Below are positions 61,351 to 64,000 of a stretch of DNA of 64,000 bases, one piece after another; the stretch's first letter is position 1; every line of letters starts with the position of its first letter. Location of the stretch: contig NZ_KI911563.1 in NCBI RefSeq assembly GCF_000515335.1, positions 4,104,735-4,168,734 on the forward strand, in the 5' to 3' direction. Made by a program: the position numbers and the translations under genes. Source of the DNA: Cohnella panacarvi Gsoil 349. Lineage in GTDB: Bacteria > Bacillota > Bacilli > Paenibacillales > Paenibacillaceae. A model generated the notes under the pieces. It was given only the letters and a program-made list of their open reading frames with translations, was not told the origin of the DNA and did no database searches.

Positions 61351-62898
61351 TTACAGGTAAGTCGCTTGCAGCTTGACATCAAGCTTGGGAGTTAACCCCC
61401 AAGTTTTATGGAACTCTCTGGCGATCGCGTCGGTCTCCCGCTGCTCGACCGGGAGCGGGTGCGAGGCATGGGCGACGATCTGCAGCTTGCCCGCCATGAC
61501 GACGAGATCCATGGCCGATATCGCCTGCGCCTCGCTGCGGTCTAGCGCCGAGGCAAGCTGGAGCAGCGTGCCAAGCCGCGCGGCAAGCTCGATATCCCCG
61601 TCGCTCAGGATCGCGCGGAACGGGGCGAGATTGCGTTTGTGCTGGCCGGCGCTCGCGAACGCGGCGATCGATGCGGCAAGCAACATCTCGCGGTGGCCTA
61701 GGCCGTTCCAGTGCGTATGCATCAGCATATAGAACGTGTGCTCCGCGCTGTTGTTGTAATCGATCGCGGCGCCGATCCGATGCAGCCTCGCGGCCGTTTC
61801 CAGCAGCAGGCGCGATTCCGGACGAAGCGAATACTTGACGCTTAGGCATTCGTATAGCGTTACGGCCAACTTCTGAACCTGGTTCAGGTGAACCTCGGGA
61901 GAAGTGGGATATAATGCCGTTAAATTGCGAATGCTTTCTTGCAGAACGGACTCTGCCGACTTCGGCTGAAATCGCGGGACGCACGTTTCGTAGAACAGCC
62001 CGTCGCGGAGTCCCGCGCCGCACACGACGAGGCTGGAGGCCGCCGCGTGCCTGATGATGCCGAGCAGGATCGCCAGGCCGGGCACGATGACATCGCCGCG
62101 GTCCTTCGACAGGCCGGGAAGCTTTCTGCGCTTATCTACCGGAATAGCGGCTAGCTGGTTAAGTCTCGATGCCGCGTCTTCCGCTCGAAGCTCATAGCCG
62201 TGAAGCAGATGGAACGGATAATCGGTCATCTTCTGTTGAAATTTCGCCAGCGCTCGCACGGTGCCTCCGAGGCCGATAATCGGCAATCCGGGATATTGGC
62301 CGATCCAAGGCTCGCCGGTAAGTCGCTGCATGACGAACGACTGCATGTCCTCGAGAACGGCGGGAGGTACGGGATTCGAGCTTAAAGCGAATGTCGACGC
62401 CAGGTTGACGCAGCCGAACGGGAAGGATACGGCGAACTTGACCTCCCGATCCAAGAGGAGGCTGATTTCCGTGCTCCCGCCGCCGATGTCGATAACGAAG
62501 CCGTCTCCCGTTCCCATCGTGCAGAGCATCGCATGGCTGCCGATACGGGCTTCGTCCTCTCCGGACAACACTTCGATGGTAAGACCGGTCGCGTCCGACA
62601 AGCGCCGGACGATACGTTCACGATTCGCTGACTGCCGGACGGCTGCCGTCGCGACGGTCCGAATGAAGCCCGTTCCGTGCATTTGGCATATTCGCCGATA
62701 ATGCCGCAATACTTCCGTAAGCTCTTCGATCGCTTCGTCCGTCAGATTGCCTTCATCGTCCATGCGCTGGCTTAGCCGCGCTGCCCAGCGCCCTTGGTCG
62801 ATGACCCTGTACGCGCCGTTGTCCGAGAGCTGATAGACGGCAAGCCGGACCGTATTCGAACCGATATCTATAATCCCCGTAATTCGATTTTTCGTCAT
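61351..62898 (-). CDS. ppx: Exopolyphosphatase / GppA-family phosphatase
   Basis: The 515-residue protein removes terminal phosphates from polyphosphate or hydrolyses pppGpp. The N-terminal ASKHA fold shows IIDIGSNTVRLAVYQ (residues 8-22) and GFVIDIGGGSTEISLL (about 135-150). The C-terminal half has an HD-like helical domain (ETAARLHRIGAAIDY). GAAGGAGACC before the ATG at 62898 decides the start over upstream in-frame codons. Pairing with ppk supports the polyphosphate role. Confidence 0.92.
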   Translation of the reverse strand: MTKNRITGIIDIGSNTVRLAVYQLSDNGAYRVIDQGRWAARLSQRMDDEGNLTDEAIEELTEVLRHYRRICQMHGTGFIRTVATAAVRQSANRERIVRRLSDATGLTIEVLSGEDEARIGSHAMLCTMGTGDGFVIDIGGGSTEISLLLDREVKFAVSFPFGCVNLASTFALSSNPVPPAVLEDMQSFVMQRLTGEPWIGQYPGLPIIGLGGTVRALAKFQQKMTDYPFHLLHGYELRAEDAASRLNQLAAIPVDKRRKLPGLSKDRGDVIVPGLAILLGIIRHAAASSLVVCGAGLRDGLFYETCVPRFQPKSAESVLQESIRNLTALYPTSPEVHLNQVQKLAVTLYECLSVKYSLRPESRLLLETAARLHRIGAAIDYNNSAEHTFYMLMHTHWNGLGHREMLLAASIAAFASAGQHKRNLAPFRAILSDGDIELAARLGTLLQLASALDRSEAQAISAMDLVVMAGKLQIVAHASHPLPVEQRETDAIAREFHKTWGLTPKLDVKLQATYL

Positions 62899-63192
62899 GA
62901 GGGTCTCCTTCGAAAGGGACGTGCATTTTCGAATTATTGTACCATCAGAGGCGGGATTGGCAAAAGAACCTTTATGGTGGCGATAAAACAATTCTATGTG
63001 ACGATCGGTTCCATTCGCCGTTGAAATCGATTATCATTAAAAAAGGTCAAAAAATGTGAAGGAATTCGCGATTTACGTGCATTATTGAGCGGTGAATCGT
63101 TCTCGCTCCCGCACAAGCGATCATGGGGCTGATCGGAAGGCGACGATGCTCATCCGGTCGACTTGCATTTTTTGGATAAAGGAGAGATGAAC
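62899..63192. other. Divergent intergenic region between ppx and citZ
   Basis: It must contain both promoters. I see no clear catabolite (cre) or CcpC-type site. An A-rich stretch (ATTAAAAAAGG near 63034) and a ribosome site AAAGGAGAG before citZ are the only readable elements. Confidence 0.5.
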
Positions 63193-64000
63193 ATGACGGC
63201 AACGAAAGGCTTGGAAGGGATTGTCGCGGCGGCATCGTCGATCAGCTCGATCATCGACGGCGTTCTGACCTATCGCGGCATTAACATCGATGAACTCGCG
63301 GAACAAGCTTCCTTCGAAGAAGTGGCATACTTGCTGTGGTACGGCAAATTGCCGACCAAGCAGCAACTGGACGGGCTCAAGGCGCAATTAAGCGAGCACG
63401 CGCAATTGCCTGCCGAAGTCATCGCCGGTTTGAAATTGTATCCGAAAGGAAGCAATTCCATGGCGGCGCTCAGAACAGCGGTGTCCAGTCTTGCCTTATA
63501 TGACGATGCGGCCAACGACATGAGCCGCGAAGCGAACCTGCTTAAAGCCATTAAACTTCAAGCGAAGCTCCCGACCGTCGTAGCGGCTTTCGCGCGCATT
63601 CGCGAAGGCAAAGAGCCGGTCGCTCCGAAGAAGGGAGTAGGCATCGCCCACAACTTCCTCTATATGCTGACCGGGGAAGAGCCGGCGGCCGTCGCTGTCG
63701 AAGCGATGGACAAAGCGCTCGTTCTTCACGCGGACCACGAGCTGAACGCTTCGACGTTCGCTTCCCGCGTAACCGTAGCTACGCTGTCCGATATTTATTC
63801 CGGCGTAACGTCCGCGATCGGGGCGCTTAAAGGCCCGCTGCATGGCGGCGCTAACGAAGCGGTTATGGTGATGCTTGACGATATCGGCTCCTTGGCTAAC
63901 GTCGAGCCGTACATTCAGAACAAGCTGAACAACAAAGAGAAAGTGATGGGCTTCGGTCACCGCGTCTACAAGAACGGCGACCCCCGCGCGAAGCATCTGA
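63193..64000 (+). CDS. citZ: Citrate synthase, 5' part (runs off the right edge)
   Basis: The frame is open from the ATG at 63193 to the end of the window (269 codons). It contains LTYRGINIDELAEQASFEEVAYLLWYGKLP, the catalytic histidine regions HADHELNAS (about 178-186) and HGGANEAV (about 217-224), and GFGHRVYKNGDPR near the end. AAAGGAGAG precedes the start. It is the entry enzyme of the citric acid cycle. In relatives icd and mdh follow. Synteny with ytvI and fxsA supports citZ. Confidence 0.95.
   Translation, partial: MTATKGLEGIVAAASSISSIIDGVLTYRGINIDELAEQASFEEVAYLLWYGKLPTKQQLDGLKAQLSEHAQLPAEVIAGLKLYPKGSNSMAALRTAVSSLALYDDAANDMSREANLLKAIKLQAKLPTVVAAFARIREGKEPVAPKKGVGIAHNFLYMLTGEEPAAVAVEAMDKALVLHADHELNASTFASRVTVATLSDIYSGVTSAIGALKGPLHGGANEAVMVMLDDIGSLANVEPYIQNKLNNKEKVMGFGHRVYKNGDPRAKHL

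Overview
The window looks like a chromosomal segment of an endospore-forming Paenibacillaceae bacterium (Paenibacillus/Cohnella type). I infer this from the high-GC Firmicute codon use and strong Shine-Dalgarno sites, the ytoI/ytpI/ytrI/ytrH/dnaE and accD-accA-pyk-fxsA-ytvI-citZ synteny known from Bacillus, a full-length GerE, a YhcN/YlaJ-type spore lipoprotein, and several proteins resembling spore-coat polysaccharide enzymes (CotSA, SpsI, CgeB). No rRNA, tRNA or CRISPR array was seen.

Layout. 1-492: the 5' end of an IS3-family element with a programmed frameshift site. 541-1332: psd. 1498-18979: a colinear block that I read as a spore-surface glycan locus. It holds a CotSA-like glycosyltransferase, a giant cytosolic protein of about 155 decapeptide repeats, two paralogous GT2 proteins (one with a broken DxD), an SpsI-like nucleotidyltransferase, a GT-D enzyme, a GT2 with an extra C-terminal module, three small helical proteins, an 88-residue arginine-rich protein, two CgeB-like proteins and a final GT4. 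Most of these enzymes carry an arginine-rich segment, and five proteins have a clear tetrad motif (G, aromatic, x, x, repeated) beside it. None has a recognisable signal peptide. This is the most interesting system in the window.

19019-26370: fabH with FapR-like operators, then an accessory region, partly AT-rich. Short unrelated genes (coiled-coil protein, membrane-anchored protein, VOC, GyrI-like, aminoglycoside phosphotransferase-like) are separated by a family of structured repeats that look like cassette boundaries, followed by small membrane and unknown genes.

26601-35693: hemicellulose and pentose use. A GH127 and a GH43 protein form one unit. An IclR regulator is followed by a three-gene oxidative (Weimberg-type) pentonate pathway: FAH-family dehydratase, 2-oxoglutarate semialdehyde dehydrogenase and YjhG/YagF-type dehydratase, leading to 2-oxoglutarate.

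35858-43947: mixed genes, including a STAND-type ATPase with a LuxR HTH, two short-chain dehydrogenases, a YhcN/YlaJ-type lipoprotein, gerE, a second GerE-like protein and a membrane protein. 44062-64000: conserved core with ytoI, ytpI, ytrI, ytrH, dnaE, accD, accA, pyk, a thioesterase, arsR, a SulP transporter, fxsA, ytvI, ppk behind a five-repeat Pho-box array, convergent ppx, and the start of citZ. pfkA, expected between accA and pyk, is absent there.
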